Positions 1-16,217 of a stretch of 64,000 bases of DNA are shown here, one piece after another. The notes under the pieces are model-generated. The model ran no database searches, was not told where the DNA came from, and saw only the letters and a list, made by a program, of their open reading frames with translations. The position numbers were made by a program, and so were the translations under genes. The first letter of the stretch is position 1. Every line of letters starts with the position of its first letter. The stretch is taken from contig JADJXM010000007.1 of assembly GCA_016715865.1 (NCBI GenBank), positions 134,001 through 198,000 of the forward strand, given 5' to 3'. The DNA comes from Acidobacteriota bacterium. GTDB taxonomy: Bacteria; Acidobacteriota; Blastocatellia; RBC074.

Positions 1-354
1 GGCATTCGCACTCGCCTGCGCGACAACATAGACATCACTACTCGCGACAGTGCCGGTCAAATTGATAGTCAATCCGGCCGATGCGTTTCCGTTGAAGAAG
101 TATTGAAGATTATAGCCGCCCGCCGCCAGGTCGACTGCCGCCCCTGTTCCATTGAAGATCTCGATCGCCTTGTTGTTGCTCGATCCCTCGATGTACTCCG
201 AAATGAACAACTCTGTGGCCGCGGCACTCGTCGGCCTGGTCATAAATACGGCTGTTCCAACGGCTACGATCGCTAAAACTGCAGCTACAAATGCTATCGT
301 GGTCGCAACCCGACGATGCAGTATTCTTCGCAGGAATTCAGGGGTGGATTTCAT
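1..354 (-). CDS. Lamin-tail-domain secreted protein, N-terminal part
   Basis: This reading frame begins at the ATG at 354-352 and stays open to the window edge, so at least 118 residues are present and the C-terminus is missing. The first ~45 residues are a basic start (MKSTPEFLRRILHRR) followed by a hydrophobic export segment ending near TSAAA. After it comes ELFISEYIEGSSNNKAIEIF, the opening of the lamin tail (LTD) domain as found at the N-terminus of exported nucleases and other surface proteins. The family is a surface adhesion or linker fold; the catalytic part, if any, lies outside the window. The protein is therefore called only as an exported LTD protein. It is read divergently from the tRNA at 656. 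Confidence 0.8.
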   Translation of the reverse strand, partial: MKSTPEFLRRILHRRVATTIAFVAAVLAIVAVGTAVFMTRPTSAAATELFISEYIEGSSNNKAIEIFNGTGAAVDLAAGGYNLQYFFNGNASAGLTINLTGTVASSDVYVVAQASANA

Positions 355-1215
<861 letters not shown>

Positions 1216-1216
1216 G

Positions 1217-1251
1217 AAAAAGCCGCTTGGGAAAAGCGGCTTTTTCTTTTT
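1217..1251 (+). terminator. Rho-independent terminator of tRNA-fMet
   Basis: The stem AAAAGCCGCTT / AAGCGGCTTTTT closes a short loop and runs into a T-rich tract. It starts 11 nt after the encoded CCA, so it ends the tRNA transcript and separates it from the esterase gene. Confidence 0.9.
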
Positions 1252-1320
1252 CACACCCCAAACCCTTTTCACCGGGCAGTAACAAAAGTTATATTCCAGC
1301 CATCACCCGGAGAAAAGATC

Positions 1321-2613
1321 ATGAAAAACCTGAAAATTGCTGAAACACTGATTACTGCAGCGTTCTGCTGCCTTGGATTGACTGTTGTAGTACCTGCTCA
1401 ACAGCCGGAGGCGAACTACGACGAGGCGAAAGTCGGCCGGTACACGCTACCCGATCCGCTGATCACAAACAGCGGCAAGCGTGTGACGGACAAGCGCGAC
1501 TGGCGGCAGCGTCGAAGTGAGATACTTCAACTCTTCGAAACACACGTATACGGCCGCATTCCGAAGACTTCGACGCGCATCAACTGGGAAGTGACGTCGA
1601 CAGATGCCGGCGCGCTCAAGGGTCTGGCGACACGCAGGGAGATGACTGTATTTCTGACTGGCGCAAAAGATGGGCCACGAATGAACCTGCTGCTCTATGT
1701 TCCCAACAAAAGAACGGGGCCGGTTCCGGTCTTCCTGGGGATGAACTTCGTTGGAAACCACGGCATCAGCAGCGATCCATCGATCACGCTGCCCATCGTC
1801 TGGTTGCGTGAGAGTCGCGATGGAGCTTACGTCAGCAGACGCGCGACTGAGGATTCGCGAGGATCGGCCTCCCGGCGCTGGCCGCTCGAAAAGATAGTCT
1901 CGCGCGGATACGCTGTCATGACCCTCTATTACGGGGATATCTTTCCGGATCACAAAGACGGCTGGAAGAACTCGATCATTCCAGCCGTCTCGCCGAAGGG
2001 AAATGCCGCACCGGCGCCCGACGACTGGAACGCGATCGGCGCATGGTCATGGGGTCTGAGTCGAGCGATGGATTACATTGAAAAAGACAATGCTCTGAAT
2101 GCGAAACGCGTTGCGCTGCTCGGCCATTCGAGGCTGGGAAAGACGTCACTCTGGGCGGGCGCCGTCGATGAAAGGTTCGCGATCGTCATCGCCAACGAGA
2201 GCGGCGAAGGCGGAGCAGCACTGTCGCGTCGCAACTTCGGCGAAACGGTCGAGCGCATCAATACGAGTTTCCCTCACTGGTTCTGCGGAAATTACAAGAA
2301 ATATAACCGTGACGTGGCTTCCCTGCCGGTCGATCAGCACATGTTGATCGCGCTGATCGCTCCGCGGCCGGTCTACATCGCCAGCGCGGCCGAGGACCTG
2401 TGGGCTGATCCACGCGGAGAATACCTTTCGGCATTGGCGGCTGATCCCGTTTATCGCCTGCTCGGCACGGATGGCCTGGCGAAGTCCGAGATGCCGGGAC
2501 TGCACCAGCCAATCACCTCGACGATCGGATATCACATTCGCGCCGGGAAACACGATGTGACCGATTACGACTGGGAGCAGTTTATGAACTTCACCGACAG
2601 GCATTTCAAATAA
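1321..2613 (+). CDS. Secreted CE15 glucuronoyl esterase-like hydrolase
   Basis: This is a 430-residue exported alpha/beta hydrolase of carbohydrate esterase family 15, which cleaves the ester between glucuronic acid on xylan and lignin alcohols. A signal peptide spans roughly residues 1-26 (hydrophobic to VVPAQQ). The nucleophile motif GHSRLGKT puts the catalytic Ser at 270. An acidic residue follows in NESGEGG, and the C-terminal GKHDVTDYDWEQF supplies the catalytic His at about 411. The start at 1321 is chosen because GGAGAAAA lies just upstream; a longer frame would run back through the tRNA and terminator. The real substrate is not shown by sequence. It is monocistronic, between the tRNA terminator and a repeat region. 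Confidence 0.85.
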   Translation: MKNLKIAETLITAAFCCLGLTVVVPAQQPEANYDEAKVGRYTLPDPLITNSGKRVTDKRDWRQRRSEILQLFETHVYGRIPKTSTRINWEVTSTDAGALKGLATRREMTVFLTGAKDGPRMNLLLYVPNKRTGPVPVFLGMNFVGNHGISSDPSITLPIVWLRESRDGAYVSRRATEDSRGSASRRWPLEKIVSRGYAVMTLYYGDIFPDHKDGWKNSIIPAVSPKGNAAPAPDDWNAIGAWSWGLSRAMDYIEKDNALNAKRVALLGHSRLGKTSLWAGAVDERFAIVIANESGEGGAALSRRNFGETVERINTSFPHWFCGNYKKYNRDVASLPVDQHMLIALIAPRPVYIASAAEDLWADPRGEYLSALAADPVYRLLGTDGLAKSEMPGLHQPITSTIGYHIRAGKHDVTDYDWEQFMNFTDRHFK

Positions 2614-2631
2614 ATCAAGATGTAGGGAAAT

Positions 2632-2835
2632 TGCTTGACTTGTCCTGACGCCCAGGCCAGGGCGGGGAAACAGGCCGAGGGAGGCCGGGGGGGGGGCGGC
2701 GATCCTGAGTCTTGGGCGCGAAATGGGCGGCGGGTTCGCGAAGGGTGACGCCTGACTTTAACGTCGCGGGGTGTGGGGGTGGTCCGGGCTCGCGGGGGGC
2801 CTCGCCCCACCCGGGCTATTCGGGGGTTTCACGGC
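2632..2835. repeat. Degenerate copy of GC-rich palindromic element G
   Basis: This intergenic stretch opens with GAAATTGCTTGACTTGTCC, which is the reverse complement of 9722-9740 inside element G2. It goes on to a ragged CGGG-rich palindrome ending GCCCCACCCGGGCTATTC near 2807-2822. It is much more degraded than the 9383-9765 copy and contains a ten-G run that may be a sequencing or assembly error. No gene is seen between 2614 and 3100. Confidence 0.6.
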
Positions 2836-2968
2836 GTCGCGCGCCGGGAAGGAAAACCACCTTGTCAAATCGTGGGACCTTCCGCGTAAGCATCAGAAGG
2901 GAATAAGCGACGGGCATGTCAATGGCGAATGAACCTAAGATACTGTAGTAACCTAATCACTTCCAGTT

Positions 2969-3091
2969 AGCGGCCGAAGGGGCAAAGATTTTTGGTGATG
3001 CGAATATCATCAATTGATTGCCCACTGGATATAATTCGAACACTGATCTCCCTGCATATCTTTGCCCCTTTGCGGCCTTTGCGATTTAATA
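2969..3091. repeat. Palindromic element B1 (CGCAAAG arms)
   Basis: The right arm reads CTTTGCCCCTTTGCGGCCTTTGCG at 3062-3083. The left arm (GCGGCCGAAGGGGCAAAGAT) is partly decayed. The centre, including TGGATATAATTCGAACACTG, is almost the same as that of B3 at 12262-12397, so both are copies of one ~125-bp element. It ends nine bases before the next start codon. Confidence 0.85.
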
Positions 3092-3100
3092 TCTTCAAGT

Positions 3101-6100
3101 ATGACCAGCATTACCTATAACTCACCGGATTTTTCCGAACAGGATGCAGTCCAGCTCGCTGAAGAATTCTATGGATTGGCAGTCGCAGCCAGCTCGCTGC
3201 CGAGCGAGCGCGACCGCAATTTCGGCCTGACGGACAAAGACGGCCGGAGATATATCCTGCGAATTTCGAACCACGAAGAGCCGCGCGATATTCTGGAGCT
3301 TCAGAATCATGCGCTCGAGCATCTGGCGGAGCATGCTCCGTCGGTTGCCGTGCAACGTCCGATCGCATCAGTCGACGGCCGGAAGATCGTCGAAGTGATC
3401 GATTCCGATGGCGTATCGCACGCCATGCGTCTGATGAGCTGGCTTACAGGCCGGGTCCTTGCAGAGTCGAGACCGCATTCAACCGGGTTGATGGGCGATC
3501 TAGGCGCGGCGCTCGGCAAGATCGATCGAGCGTTGCTCGATTTTGATGATCCGGCGGCGAATCGCGCGTTGAAATGGGATCTGCAGCATCCGCTGTGGGT
3601 ACGCGATTTTCTGTCGCACATTGAACCGCCCGAACGACGAAGACTGGTCGAACGTCACCTGGACCGTTTCGAAATGAATGTCCAGCCTGTGTTGTCTTCA
3701 TTGCGCCAGAGCGTGATCCATGCCGACGCCAACGATCACAATGTGGTGGTCGGGACTGATGCGGCGAAGGGCAGGCTGACGATCACAGGCATCATAGACT
3801 TCGGCGATTTGATCAGATCGGCTACGGTTTGCGATCTCGCCATCGCCTCAGCCTATGCGATGCTCGACAAACAGGACCCGATCGAGACTGCAGCCGCAAT
3901 CGTCAGCGGTTATCATCGACAGCTCCCGCTTCTCGAAGACGAGATCGAGGTCCTCTTCCGGCTGATCATCACTCGTTTATGCGTCAGCGTGACCAACTCA
4001 GCCTTCCAGCGGAAAGAGCATCCGGAGAACGAATACCTGGTCATCAGCGAAAAACCCGCCTGGCGACTTCTCGAACAGCTCGATCGGATCAGCCCGGAAT
4101 ACGCTCATTTCCGCTTGCGCGCAGCCTGCGGACTCGAGCCGAGCCCCAATCGCGGAAATGTGGTGCGATGGCTCAAGGATCATACCCGCGAGATCGGCCC
4201 ATTGATCTCACCGGCGCTTGACGAAAAGAACACTGTCATCTTCGACCTGAGCGTCGGCAGCTTCGAGATCGAAAACCCTGCTGCGGCGGAAGATGTCAAA
4301 GGTTTTTCGAAATCGCTCTTCCGGCGGATGCGCGACGAGGAAGCGGTCGCCGGCATCGGTCGTTACAACGAAGCGCGGGCCCTGTACACTAGCGACATCT
4401 TCAGGATCGTTGGAAATGACGGCCCCGAATGGCGGACCATTCACCTCGGCCTGGATATCTTCATGGAAGTCGGAACGACTGTGCTTGCGCCGCTCGACGG
4501 GACGGTTCACAGCTCACAGCTCAATGCCGGTGAGCTGGATTACGGCCCGACGATCATTCTCGAACACAAGGTGGAAGGCGATGCAGTCCGTTTTTTCACG
4601 CTCTATGGCCATCTCAGCGAAGACTCGATCGAGAAACTGGCTCCAGGCAGGATTATCCGCAAGGGAGAAGCCGTCGGCCGTATCGGCGATTTCCCGGTCA
4701 ACGGCAACTGGCCGCCCCACCTGCACTTTCAGCTGATCACGGATCTGCTCGGGTATGAGGGCGATTTCCCTGGCGTCTGCCGGCCCGCGGATCGACCCGT
4801 CTGGCTGAGCGTCAGCCCGGACCCGAATCTGATCGCAAGACTTCCGATTGAGGTTGTGGCCAGGCAGGAACACGGAATTGATGACCTGCTGGACGCACGG
4901 CATGCGCATCTCGGTGGAAACCTGAGCATCTCGTACCGCCGGCCGCTCAAAATAGTTCGCGGCTGGATGCAGCATCTTTATGATTACGAAGGGCGCGCCT
5001 ATCTGGATGCCGTCAACAACGTCCCCCACGTCGGACACTGCCATCCACGCGTGGTCGAAGCAGGCCAGAAGCAGATGGCTGTGCTCAATACCAACACTCG
5101 ATACCTGCACGACAATCTGACCCTTTACGCCGAACGATTGTGCGCTACGATGCCGGCTCCACTGAGCATCTGTTATTTCGTCAATTCCGGCAGCGAGGCG
5201 AATGAACTGGCGCTCAGGCTGGCGCGGACACACACCAGCAGCCGCGAAACGATAGTCGTCGACGTCGGCTACCACGGAAACACGACCAGCCTCATCGAGA
5301 TCAGTCCATACAAACACGCAGGCCCCGGCGGATCAGGCCCGCCCGATTTCGTCCACACAGCGATCATGCCCGACGTCTACCGCGGGCCGTACGGAAAGGA
5401 CGATTCACAGGCTGGCGAGAAATACGCTCAGCATGTGGCCAGGCTGATCGCCGCCATCGAATCGCGTGGAGAACGCCTGGGCACATTCATCTGCGAATCG
5501 ATACTGAGCTGTGGCGGTCAGGTCGTGCTGCCCGATGGATACCTTCGCGAGGTTTACCGCATGGTCCGCGCGGCAGGCGGAGTCTGCATCGCCGATGAGG
5601 TTCAGACAGGGTTCGGACGCGCCGGCTCACATTTCCACACATTTCAGACCCAATACGTAATCCCGGATATCGTCACGCTCGGCAAACCCATCGGAAACGG
5701 ACACCCGCTCGGAGTGGTAATTACGACGCCCGAGATAGCCGCGTCATTCCACAACGGCATGGAATACTTCAATACTTTTGGCGGAAATCCTGTCTCGTGC
5801 GCCATCGGACTGGCGGTGCTCGATGTGATCGAAGATGAACGCCTGCAGGACAAAGCGCTGGTCACTGGACGTCATCTGCTGAATGAACTGACACGACTGA
5901 TGCAAGACATACCGCTCATCGGAGACGTGCGAGGGCTGGGACTGTTCATCGGAATCGAACTGGTGCGCGACCGCGAGACACTGGAGCCGGCTGATTCAGA
6001 GGCGTCATACATCGCCAATCGCATGCGCGACCGCGGAGTGCTGCTGAGCACGGACGGCCCGTTTCATAATGTCCTCAAGATCAAGCCGCCGATGGTCTTC

Positions 6101-6163
6101 AATCAGAACGATGCCGATTTTCTGGTGGATAACCTGAGGGTCGTTTTACGGGAGGATTTTTAA
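3101..6163 (+). CDS. Trifunctional fusion: APH-type kinase, M23 peptidase-like and class III aminotransferase/phospholyase
   Basis: This 1020-residue protein joins three domains. Residues ~20-330 are an aminoglycoside-phosphotransferase / hydroxylysine-kinase-like domain with HADANDHNVV (catalytic loop) and IIDFGD (metal site). Residues ~435-565 are an M23/LytM fold with both zinc motifs, HLGLD near 447 and HLH near 538. Residues ~600-1020 are a class III PLP enzyme with GSEANELALRLAR and the lysine in LGKPIGNGHP near 860. Human hydroxylysine kinase and the ammoniophospholyases AGXT2L1/L2 belong to the outer two families, so phosphorylation of an amino alcohol followed by elimination to an aldehyde is the likely chemistry. 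The start at 3101 is used because the longer frame begins inside repeat B1. There is no signal peptide, so the M23 part is probably not a wall hydrolase. Confidence 0.88.
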   Translation: MTSITYNSPDFSEQDAVQLAEEFYGLAVAASSLPSERDRNFGLTDKDGRRYILRISNHEEPRDILELQNHALEHLAEHAPSVAVQRPIASVDGRKIVEVIDSDGVSHAMRLMSWLTGRVLAESRPHSTGLMGDLGAALGKIDRALLDFDDPAANRALKWDLQHPLWVRDFLSHIEPPERRRLVERHLDRFEMNVQPVLSSLRQSVIHADANDHNVVVGTDAAKGRLTITGIIDFGDLIRSATVCDLAIASAYAMLDKQDPIETAAAIVSGYHRQLPLLEDEIEVLFRLIITRLCVSVTNSAFQRKEHPENEYLVISEKPAWRLLEQLDRISPEYAHFRLRAACGLEPSPNRGNVVRWLKDHTREIGPLISPALDEKNTVIFDLSVGSFEIENPAAAEDVKGFSKSLFRRMRDEEAVAGIGRYNEARALYTSDIFRIVGNDGPEWRTIHLGLDIFMEVGTTVLAPLDGTVHSSQLNAGELDYGPTIILEHKVEGDAVRFFTLYGHLSEDSIEKLAPGRIIRKGEAVGRIGDFPVNGNWPPHLHFQLITDLLGYEGDFPGVCRPADRPVWLSVSPDPNLIARLPIEVVARQEHGIDDLLDARHAHLGGNLSISYRRPLKIVRGWMQHLYDYEGRAYLDAVNNVPHVGHCHPRVVEAGQKQMAVLNTNTRYLHDNLTLYAERLCATMPAPLSICYFVNSGSEANELALRLARTHTSSRETIVVDVGYHGNTTSLIEISPYKHAGPGGSGPPDFVHTAIMPDVYRGPYGKDDSQAGEKYAQHVARLIAAIESRGERLGTFICESILSCGGQVVLPDGYLREVYRMVRAAGGVCIADEVQTGFGRAGSHFHTFQTQYVIPDIVTLGKPIGNGHPLGVVITTPEIAASFHNGMEYFNTFGGNPVSCAIGLAVLDVIEDERLQDKALVTGRHLLNELTRLMQDIPLIGDVRGLGLFIGIELVRDRETLEPADSEASYIANRMRDRGVLLSTDGPFHNVLKIKPPMVFNQNDADFLVDNLRVVLREDF

Positions 6164-6308
6164 CGCCAAGTCGCCAAGGCGGCCTGGAAAGCAAAAAAGG
6201 GTATGAAGGCTCGAATTATTTTCCACCTTGGCAATCGCACAATCAATAAAACTGGCTATTTCATAACCCCTGATTTTCCTGGCATCCTTGGCGCCTTGGC
6301 GTTTTAAA
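6162..6308. repeat. Palindromic element A1 (CGCCAAG arms)
   Basis: AACGCCAAGTCGCCAAGGCGG at the left pairs with CCTTGGCGCCTTGGCGTTTT at the right. The centre contains CGAATTATTTTCCACCTTGGCAA, as in A3 and A4. The left arm overlaps the TAA stop of the upstream fusion gene. In transcripts it would form a long hairpin at the 3' end. Confidence 0.88.
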
Positions 6309-6407
6309 ACCCTAATAACAGTTTAGTAAATGTGACTTTTCATGATCTGATTGCGTCTTATCGTGAGACAGATTGAATAATTGAATCAGGGAAAAGAGGG
6401 AGCGGGG

Positions 6408-8621
6408 ATGTTCAAAAATCAGCGAATTCTTGTAATTCTGACGATTGCGGGGCTGATCATGACGGAATTATGGTCGGATCGATCGGCGGCGCAGTCTCAA
6501 ACACCGGCAAGCGTCAAATCTGCAACAGCGCAGGATCCGGTGAAGCAGACGGCGGACCAGGAGAGCCTGCGGATCAATACTCAGCTGGTCCAGATTGATG
6601 TCGTGGTGACGGACAAGAAGAACAAACACGTGCAGAACCTGACGCAGGACGATTTCGAGGTGATGGTCGATGGCGCCCCTCAATCGCTGACATATTTTTC
6701 GCAGATCAATTTAAAGAGCGCCGTTTCGCGTGAAAAGCCATCGCGAAAGAAACGGGACGCCAATTCCCCGCCCGCCCCTCCTGAGTCTATGCCGACACGG
6801 TTGATTGAGCCGGAAGAGGTTCAGCGGACGATCGCTTTCGTCGTCGACGATCTGGGCCTCTCTTTCAGAAGCACGGAGTTCGTCCGCGAGACGCTGCGAA
6901 AATTCGTCGCAGAGCAGATGCAGGAAGGTGATCTGGTGGCCATCATCAGGACGGGCAACGGACTGGGGATGCTCGAGCAATTCACCAGTGACAAGCGCGT
7001 TCTCTATTCGGCGATCGAAAGGCTGACCTGGAATCCTCTGAGCCGCGATATGATGCCGGGTTATGCAGACGGCAGCGCCGATGTCAGCCAGGATGCAGCC
7101 GACAATCAATCGACTCTCGACCTGTTCGAGGAATTTCGCGAGACGTCATTTACGACCGGAACTCTCGGCACCGTCGGCTTCGTCATGCAGGGTCTGCGCG
7201 CGCTGCCGGGGAGAAAGAGCGTCGTCCTGCTTTCAGATGGATTCAGAATCAACAGTCGCAGCAATGACGACAACACGACGCAGCTGATCCTGAACCAGAT
7301 GCAGAACCTGATCGATCAGGCCGGCCGCTCCGGCGTCGTCGTCTATTCGATGGACGCCAAGGGATTGCAGGCATACATGCCCGGAGCCGATACCGGCGGC
7401 CGCCCATCCGCCAGTTCCTATTCGGATGCCATGGATGCGGCCCAGGAGGCGCTCGAAGGCCCCGTCTATCTTTCGAAACAGACCGGCGGGTTCGTCGTCA
7501 GGGACACCAACGACCTGAACATCGGCATTCAGGAGGCGCTTTACGATCAGCAGAGCTACTATCTGCTCGGCTTCGATCCCGACGATGAGACCTTCGACAG
7601 GAAATTCCACAAGCTCAAGGTGAAGGTCAAGCGGCCGGGACTGACGGTGCGGGCGCGGGCGGGATTCTTCGGCGTGGCTGAAGAGGAGTTGAAGAAGCCG
7701 GAAACACGCGGAGAACAGCTTTTAACCGGCCTGCTCGATCCTTTGGGCAGGCGCGAACTGCCGATCCGCATGACTCCCTATTACTTCAATTCGACAAAAA
7801 CCGGCCCTATCATTCGGACGCTCTTTCATATCGACTGCTCCAAGCTCACGTTTCAGGAAGGATCAAAAGGCGAGAAGCTGCTCAAGCTTGACCTGGCAGC
7901 CTTCGCCTTCGACGAGACCGGAGCCGCCGCCGACGTGACCGCTCACCGTATCAATCTGAGCTTCGACGAAGAACAATACCGGCGAGTACTGACCGATGGA
8001 ATTTCGTATCACAGGGACTTCAAGCTTAAAAAACCGGGATCTTATCAGTTTCGAGCCATCCTGCGCGACGATGCATCGGGCCAGACCGGAGCCGCCAGCC
8101 AGTTCATCCAGGCGCCCGACATCAACAAGAAATACATGGCGCTTTCCGGACTTGTCCTGACCGCGCCAAAAGTCTCACCATCCGCACCTGATTCCGAAAA
8201 AGGCGCTGTCACGTCAGATGAAGTTGGCGTAGTCGCAAAATCGCAGATCGAAACATCGGAAGCCGGAAACGCAAAATTCGGCAGCACGACCGCCACGCCC
8301 TATGTCAGACAATTCCCGCGTACCGGCTGGATTCAATACGGTGCCGCTATTTACAACGCCGTGGCAGATAAGAAGACCGGCCAGCCCAAAATCACAGTCC
8401 AGGCGGAAATCTACCAGAACGGCAAGCGCATCCACCAGTTTCAGCCTCGGCAGTTGACCCTGGCTGCAGGAGTCAACCCGAAGCACTTCGATTATGTTGG
8501 ACGTTTGAGGCTGAACAATTTTCCGGAAGGCGAATACCTGCTACGTTTCATAGTGATTGACGGACTCGCGAAGAAGAAGATCGCCCGCGCCGAACAGTGG
8601 ATGGATTTCAGCGTGAAATGA
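6408..8621 (+). CDS. VWFA-related Acidobacterial-type secreted protein
   Basis: This 737-residue exported protein has a signal peptide at residues ~1-30. Its von Willebrand A-like domain (residues ~60-430) is of the type repeatedly found in Acidobacteria: INTQLVQIDVVVTDKK and LTQDDFEVMVDGAPQ at the front, then TIAFVVDD, LPGRKSVVLLSDGF and the closing YYLLGF and RARAGFF. The C-terminal ~300 residues are beta-rich and unassigned. Its role is unknown; VWA domains bind ligands through a metal site. The start at 6408 is preferred over a frame start 27 bases earlier because GAGGGAGCGGGG precedes it. Repeat B2 begins at the stop codon, and a terminator follows at 8769. Confidence 0.88.
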   Translation: MFKNQRILVILTIAGLIMTELWSDRSAAQSQTPASVKSATAQDPVKQTADQESLRINTQLVQIDVVVTDKKNKHVQNLTQDDFEVMVDGAPQSLTYFSQINLKSAVSREKPSRKKRDANSPPAPPESMPTRLIEPEEVQRTIAFVVDDLGLSFRSTEFVRETLRKFVAEQMQEGDLVAIIRTGNGLGMLEQFTSDKRVLYSAIERLTWNPLSRDMMPGYADGSADVSQDAADNQSTLDLFEEFRETSFTTGTLGTVGFVMQGLRALPGRKSVVLLSDGFRINSRSNDDNTTQLILNQMQNLIDQAGRSGVVVYSMDAKGLQAYMPGADTGGRPSASSYSDAMDAAQEALEGPVYLSKQTGGFVVRDTNDLNIGIQEALYDQQSYYLLGFDPDDETFDRKFHKLKVKVKRPGLTVRARAGFFGVAEEELKKPETRGEQLLTGLLDPLGRRELPIRMTPYYFNSTKTGPIIRTLFHIDCSKLTFQEGSKGEKLLKLDLAAFAFDETGAAADVTAHRINLSFDEEQYRRVLTDGISYHRDFKLKKPGSYQFRAILRDDASGQTGAASQFIQAPDINKKYMALSGLVLTAPKVSPSAPDSEKGAVTSDEVGVVAKSQIETSEAGNAKFGSTTATPYVRQFPRTGWIQYGAAIYNAVADKKTGQPKITVQAEIYQNGKRIHQFQPRQLTLAAGVNPKHFDYVGRLRLNNFPEGEYLLRFIVIDGLAKKKIARAEQWMDFSVK

Positions 8622-8624
8622 AGA

Positions 8625-8700
8625 ATTTAATCGCCAAGGCCGCAAAGACTGAATCCCCCTGAAATATCTTTGCCTTCTTTGCGGCCTTTGCGATTTAAAG
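8625..8700. repeat. Palindromic element B2 (CGCAAAG arms)
   Basis: The left arm TTTAATCGCCAAGGCCGCAAAG pairs with CTTTGCGGCCTTTGCGATTTAA at the right around a short centre. This is a shorter version of B1/B3 and starts three bases after the VWFA gene stop. Confidence 0.85.
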
Positions 8701-8719
8701 ACAAATTTCGGCTTCTCTT

Positions 8720-8761
<42 letters not shown>

Positions 8762-8768
8762 ACTTGAT

Positions 8769-8804
8769 GCGAGAATGGTCAGTACAACCATTCTCGCTTT
8801 TTTT
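8769..8804 (+). terminator. Strong rho-independent terminator
   Basis: GCGAGAATGG at 8769-8778 pairs perfectly with CCATTCTCGC at 8788-8797, followed by seven T. It lies 150 bases past the VWFA gene and would end that transcript. It also marks the upstream border of the structured region at 8840-9101. Confidence 0.9.
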
Positions 8805-8839
8805 ATCGCTGTCCCCTCACCACGCTAAACGGATACCGA

Positions 8840-9101
<262 letters not shown>

Positions 9102-9382
9102 CGTGGAACCGTGCGCGTAAGCAAGCGCCCTCAGAAACAATGTAGTTGGAAGTTACGGGCAGAACCTGCGAATAGATCAGATAAAAATAAGATGGCACAC
9201 CTCACCCGATCCTGACACACACTTCCTTCCTGATGCGTCTCCTTCTACCACTAAATTTTCGGCACCTTTGAATTCTAAAGACTATGCGGGGAAAACCAAC
9301 AACAGCAGTTGAACTTTTGTAAGGCAACTAAGCGGATTATATAAGTTTTTCATTCGCGATCAAGCACTTTAATATTTCTTCA
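9102..9382. other. Intergenic region without recognised features
   Basis: No credible gene, tRNA or hairpin was seen between the candidate RNA and element G2. Confidence 0.5.
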
Positions 9383-9765
9383 CTGATGTTACGCAGAAGA
9401 GTCCTTTAAAATCGATTTGACAAATTTTTGGGTTTCTCAAGCATATTCTTCTGTGAGCCTGCAACGCAGGCGAAAGAATAGAGCCCGGGGTGGAGCGAGG
9501 CCGCCAGGCCGAGCGAAGCCCCGGGTCCAGTTCCACCAAAACTGGCAAGCCCACGAAGTGGGCGATAGCCTGAGCGGAAGAGAGTCAGGCGTCATCGAGA
9601 AATCTGCCGCCCATTTCATGGGCTTGATGAAATGATGATACCAATACCCAGGGGTTTCGCTCGGCCTGGCGGCCTCGCTCCGCCCCGGGCTCTATTCTGC
9701 CCACCCGCTTCGCGGGTTCAGGACAAGTCAAGCAATTTCCGATCATTGTCTCTGCGTAACATCAG
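9383..9765. repeat. Element G2 bounded by a 15-bp perfect inverted repeat
   Basis: CTGATGTTACGCAGA at 9383-9397 is the exact reverse complement of 9751-9765. Inside are two inverted copies of a ~50-base GC palindrome, each reading GAATAGAGCCCGGGG and then GGAGCGAGGCCGCCAGGCC (9476-9525 and, inverted, 9650-9696), plus small hairpins such as GCCTGCAACGCAGGC. No transposase gene is inside. Reading frames across it encode only repeat-derived proline/arginine-rich strings. It resembles a non-autonomous element. Confidence 0.75.
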
Positions 9766-9771
9766 TTCTTC

Positions 9772-10071
<300 letters not shown>

Positions 10072-10077
10072 GAGTAC

Positions 10078-12153
<2,076 letters not shown>

Positions 12154-12261
12154 CTATTATTTAATCCGGATCCTGCGTCATATTAAATACTCTGGAAACC
12201 AAATTTTCTGGCATTTCAGTCCGGAAAACATTAATCGCAGAGGAGGCAAAGAAGAGCAAAG

Positions 12262-12397
12262 AATTTAATCGCAAAGGCCGCAAAGGGGCAAAGATTTTTT
12301 GGTGATATGAATACCCGGATTATTGCCCAATGGATATAATTCGAACACTGATCTTCCTGTATATATCTTTGCCCCTTTGCGGCCTTTGCGTTTAAAA
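12262..12397. repeat. Palindromic element B3 (full-length CGCAAAG element)
   Basis: AATCGCAAAGGCCGCAAAGG and the following GGCAAAGAT on the left are matched by the inverse ATCTTTGCCCCTTTGCGGCC and TTTGCG on the right. The centre is shared with B1. This is the best preserved copy and lies between the convergently spaced kinase and TPR genes. Confidence 0.9.
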
Positions 12398-12435
12398 AAT
12401 TTGAAAACTCAGGTTACAGAGTATTAAAGATACTG

Positions 12436-13986
<1,551 letters not shown>

Positions 13987-14381
13987 TTCAGCCCTTTCCT
14001 CAGCTTGCTCAGCTTGTCTAATGAGCCTCAGGCAAAAGATTAATCTGCCGGATAAACTCAACCTAACCTGTTACAGGGCACAGATGCCCGAATAATACAC
14101 CAGGGTTGCTTGTCTTGGATAGTCGAATAATATCAGGATCTGCGCAAAATTCAGGGAACCCAGCTTCTAACCTTCCTGATTTCCTTTATCAGCCGTAAAT
14201 GCAGGTATGTAGTATGCGCTCAGAGGTTGAGGTCGCGTTCTTGACACCTACAATGGCCCAACGTATGATTCGAGCCTTGAATTCCTTTTTAAGAGAATCC
14301 TGATATTCGGGTCTTTTATACGAATACTCAGGAAGCTCGGCAAAGACAGGAGACACGGCTGAGGAACGAGCTGACGCTGAT
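13987..14381. other. Divergent intergenic region
   Basis: About 395 bases lie between the divergent TPR and phosphatidyltransferase genes. No element of the repeat families and no strong hairpin was seen; the promoters of both units should be here. Confidence 0.5.
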
Positions 14382-15089
<708 letters not shown>

Positions 15090-15188
15090 CCGGTGAAAGT
15101 AGAACGGCAACACGAGGAGCGACCCTGGCGGGCAGTTTCAATCGCCACATCCTTTCTCTGGAGTATTTCTGGTAAAATCACTGCATCT

Positions 15189-16103
<915 letters not shown>

Positions 16104-16128
16104 ACTCGAATAATTCATCAAACCACTG

Positions 16129-16177
16129 CGGCCTCAAGTTGGTAGAATGATCTTCGAATCCACTTGAGGCCGTTTTT
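16129..16177 (+). terminator. Rho-independent terminator
   Basis: CGGCCTCAAGTTGG pairs with CCACTTGAGGCCG (one G-T pair), followed by five T. It ends the zinc-ribbon gene transcript 26 bases past its stop. Confidence 0.85.
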
Positions 16178-16217
16178 CCAGGAATCGCGCCCCGCGTTTT
16201 CGGTATCCGGATCTGAC

